Of a stretch of 64,000 nt of DNA, positions 61,679 through 64,000 are shown piece after piece. Positions within the stretch are counted from its first letter, which is position 1; every line of letters starts with the position of its first letter. Source of the stretch: Oscarella lobularis (Eukaryota; Porifera; Homoscleromorpha; Homosclerophorida; Oscarellidae); contig NC_089181.1 in the NCBI RefSeq assembly GCF_947507565.1, positions 1,110,536-1,174,535 on the forward strand, written 5' to 3'. The position numbers and the translations under genes were made by a program. The notes below the pieces were generated by a model. That model saw only the letters and a list, made by a program, of their open reading frames with translations. It searched no databases and was not told the origin of the DNA.

Positions 61679-61751
61679 AGAACGCGCGCTATTTCCTGTT
61701 AAACACGTGACAACGCGCGTTAACTAAGCAATGACGTAATGAAAGAAAAAC

Positions 61752-61805
61752 CTTTTCGGATAATCGAGGGTTCGGATAATCAAGGTTGGGATAATCGAGG
61801 ATGTA
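61752..61805. repeat. Tigger-type terminal subrepeats
   Basis: GGATAATCGAGG / GGATAATCAAGG / GGATAATCGAGG in tandem; the complement CCTCGATTATCC is a common Tigger terminal word. It probably marks the right end of the transposon holding copy iii and its HIRAN ORF. The left partner was not seen. Confidence 0.5.
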
Positions 61806-61865
61806 CGTAAGCTAAACAACGCACAAATAATTAGAGTAGCCGCCATATAGACCTTTTCTTTTAGC

Positions 61866-62792
61866 TTAATGACAAACCAAAAATTTGGAAAAATATCAAT
61901 GAAGTTTACTTAAGGTGCAAGGAAGTATCTACAGAGGGACTTTCACTCACTCGTCAGAAAATTGAAGCTAGAGCATGTGAATCTCACCTCGTATTCAAAA
62001 ATGCGAGTCGACTTGAGGCTCAGGTGCGCATTTCGCATTTTTGCTACTGTAGTCCGCGTTCAATAAGAAAGATTGTTTTAGGTGCTCTGCTCCTCAGTCG
62101 CAAATGCCCTAGAATACTTTCGAATTAACGGATCTGAAACGTTTTACAAAGCATTCGATTGTTTAAACGTTAGAGGACTCAGAAATGTGAAACAGGACTT
62201 GAGAGGATACCGAAATACGGAAGACGATCGTCTTAAGGTCATTAATTAATACACCTGTGGCAAGTATTCAAATTTAGGAAACATTTTGCAGTGGTTTGAA
62301 GAGGAGTTCTTAGGCTACCTGCGTAACTGGGATGAATGGGTGGAGTCCATTCAAGATTTTCCTAAGGCTGACCGTGCCAAGCTAAAGCTCAGTGCAGAGA
62401 CACTAGAAGGATGGAGGCTGACAGGTTAGATAATAAATAATTGTTTGATAACCTTTAAAATGTCTTGTTGTAGTTCGTGCATTCGTCGACATTGTGAAAT
62501 ACTTTGTCAGCCTTCCGGGATCACAAAACCGCTTCATCTTAAGCGAACATCTTTCGCAGGATCCACTGGAAAATTATTTTGGCAAGCAACGTAGAAAGGA
62601 GGGCGTAACGACAACCCGTCGGTTGTTCAGTGCCTCCAGAACGCCAAAAAGCTTCTTCTGCAAGGGTCAATATCTCAAGACCCTGTACGTGGCAACTGCA
62701 GGCGAAGGAGAGAGCTTTCCCTGAAGAAACCGTCCATGACACTCCTCTTCCAAAGAAGAGAAGCGATTCAAAGAAGCCTACCAAAAAATCGT
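61866..62792 (+). pseudogene. P-element/THAP9-like transposase, C-terminal half with introns
   Basis: Exons: about 61873-62020 (KIWKNINEVYLRCKE), 62081-62238 (VLCSSVANALEYFRINGS, RGLRNVKQDLRGYRN), 62292-62426 (WFEEEFLGYLRNWDEWVE, KLSAETLEGWRLT) and 62475-62792 (FVDIVKYFVSLPGSQNRFI, LSQDPLENYFGKQRRK). GT-AG introns are about 48-60 nt. The last exon needs two frameshifts to read NDNPSVVQCLQNAKKLLL and FPEETVHDTPLPKKR. The 'L.QDPLE+FFG..R' block is a P-element/THAP9 hallmark. The THAP finger and first catalytic half are absent here; the fragment at 47061 covers the latter in another copy. Confidence 0.82.
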
Positions 62793-63049
62793 GAGCGTTA
62801 TTGCATATGTGAGTAGCTAACGTTTATTGTAACGCTTGTTCATGAAAGTCTAATTCCTTGGCCAAATTCTTTCGCAAACCTTTTCTCTTCTTTACTAATA
62901 GCTGGCGTTCTCTCTTGTACGTCTCAAGCATAAAGGAAGCAAATGAAAACCCTCGAATACTTATACAGAGAGAAAAATTGCAGCTAAACGCTCATCGCTC
63001 TCACTACCTCTGACAACGAAGATATTTTTTCCCAGCACTTGCAAACCTC

Positions 63050-64000
63050 AGAATTTCGTAGAATTGTTTACGACAAATCGTCTTCAGCTCCTTTTCGCGT
63101 TGTTGTCAGCTTCTCATGCAAAAGAGGTCTGACAGCCTTCTCAAGTTCAACGAAAAAGTCGTACGTCTGGTCGTTAACTTTGAACAGCCGCCCTCTGTCT
63201 TGACGACTTAGCCATTGGAAGGTGTAGTCTCCGAAGGACGTGTAGTTGTGATCCGCCAGATCCGATTAATCAGTCACCGACATGCTTGAAAGGAACGTAA
63301 GAAAAGGTTGAAATTTGATATCTGACATTGTCCTCATTTTCTTCATTAGCTGGAATGGTACAAAACCAGCGGCATAGCGCAATGCGTTCTCTTCGTCCAT
63401 TGAAAGAGAGGGCGTCTTTCTGATGGTCAACACTGGCGGTCTCTAACCTAACCTTAACGCTTTTGACAGCACGGAAGAAGCGTTTAGGAGTTCCGAGAAA
63501 AAAGCACAGCCAAAAAGGTAACTGGCATCTACCCATTTTTCGTAGTAACCTTTAAGTTTTGCTCGGTCTGTTGAAGTGGTTGATTCATTCAACGTCATGA
63601 AGCCAAGTGATTAGTGGAGGCGTCGTATTTAGAGACAACGCGTTTCATTGCGTTGACTTTGTGAGAAATCGACCGTAATCCGCAGGATCAAACAGGACGA
63701 GTTCCTCCGTCGTCAAAAGAATAGCACTCTTTCAAGTCAATAACGATGTCGTCTAGTTCTCGGGATCGCTTGGCCGACTTTTCATAAAGATAGTAAAGTC
63801 TGAGCAAAAAGTCGTCAATTGCATCAAACTGTGTGGACTTAAGAGCGTCTTTAACCGCCAACTCGACTTTGTGGGCTAAACACCAGGACCAGTACACCAA
63901 AGGCAGTCGTTTCTCTATCAAGCCCTTTAATCCTTTTCTGGCTACGTTTACCGAAGCACCGTCAGTGCCACAATCATCTTCCGTGAGAGAAGGAAAATGC
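63050..64000 (-). pseudogene. hAT-like transposase (ZNF862/C17orf113-type), runs off the window
   Basis: From the right edge: FPSLTEDDCGTDGASVNVA, VYWSWCLAHKVELAVKDAL, IDDFLLRLYYLYEKSAKRS, FDDGGTRPV, then LRSISHKVNAMKRVVSKYD. After further shifts come RAKLKGYYEKWVDASYLFG and, near 63250-63060, YTSFGDYTFQWLSRQDRGR. The GTDGA...C.AHR.EL..KDA block is the hAT catalytic-core pattern. Multiple frame changes suggest decay. The 5' part is outside the window. Confidence 0.75.

Overview
The window is eukaryotic DNA and almost entirely transposable-element derived. Open reading frames are interrupted by very short GT-AG introns (about 35-65 nt), and families such as gypsy, DIRS, Helitron, P element, hAT, MULE, piggyBac, Tigger/pogo and restriction-like-endonuclease (RLE) non-LTR elements lie nested in one another. 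A mitochondrial nad4 insert (55945-56440) reads correctly only if TGA is Trp while AGA/AGG stay Arg. That is genetic code 4 and points to a sponge, cnidarian or placozoan rather than a bilaterian. A sponge is my best guess, but this is inference.

Layout. 1-10960: decayed fragments of piggyBac, gypsy, hAT, a DDE_4 transposase, a SWIM-YqaJ protein, a MULE and a Mutator-like protein. 11029-16217: a compact 5.2-kb unit bounded by ~150-bp inverted repeats. It holds two convergent genes, a DUF6589-family protein (+) and a RecQ-type helicase (-), whose stop codons overlap. 16595-25075: a Tigger transposase with a HIRAN-domain ORF beside it, split by gypsy element 1, which is itself split by a 913-bp long-inverted-repeat element. 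25800-28860: a DIRS-like retroelement with a 557-bp insert. 29303-34885: gypsy element 2 in reverse orientation. 35480-37396: an unrecognised two-exon gene and a 0.6-kb tandem duplication. 37396-46985: three RLE non-LTR elements, all abutting (TG)n/(CA)n tracts. 47061-50247: P-element and gag fragments and an unrecognised Cys-rich gene. 50411-53222: an intact HIRAN-Ulp1 protease gene facing an intact Tigger-like transposase, with matching terminal inverted repeats next to a 200-N gap. 53540-57969: Helitron pieces, a MITE cluster, a Myb/SANT gene, the nad4 insert and a YqaJ-PHD fragment. 58965-64000: hAT, a third Tigger/HIRAN pair, a P-element-like gene and another hAT.

The most interesting systems are: (1) the DUF6589 + RecQ inverted-repeat unit, which looks like a two-gene DNA transposon; (2) repeated pairing of Tigger/pogo transposases with HIRAN-domain proteins, three times in 64 kb, once as a HIRAN-Ulp1 fusion; (3) RLE retrotransposons apparently targeting dinucleotide microsatellites. 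Few if any sequences here look like ordinary host genes. All family calls come from motif recognition by eye; no search was run.
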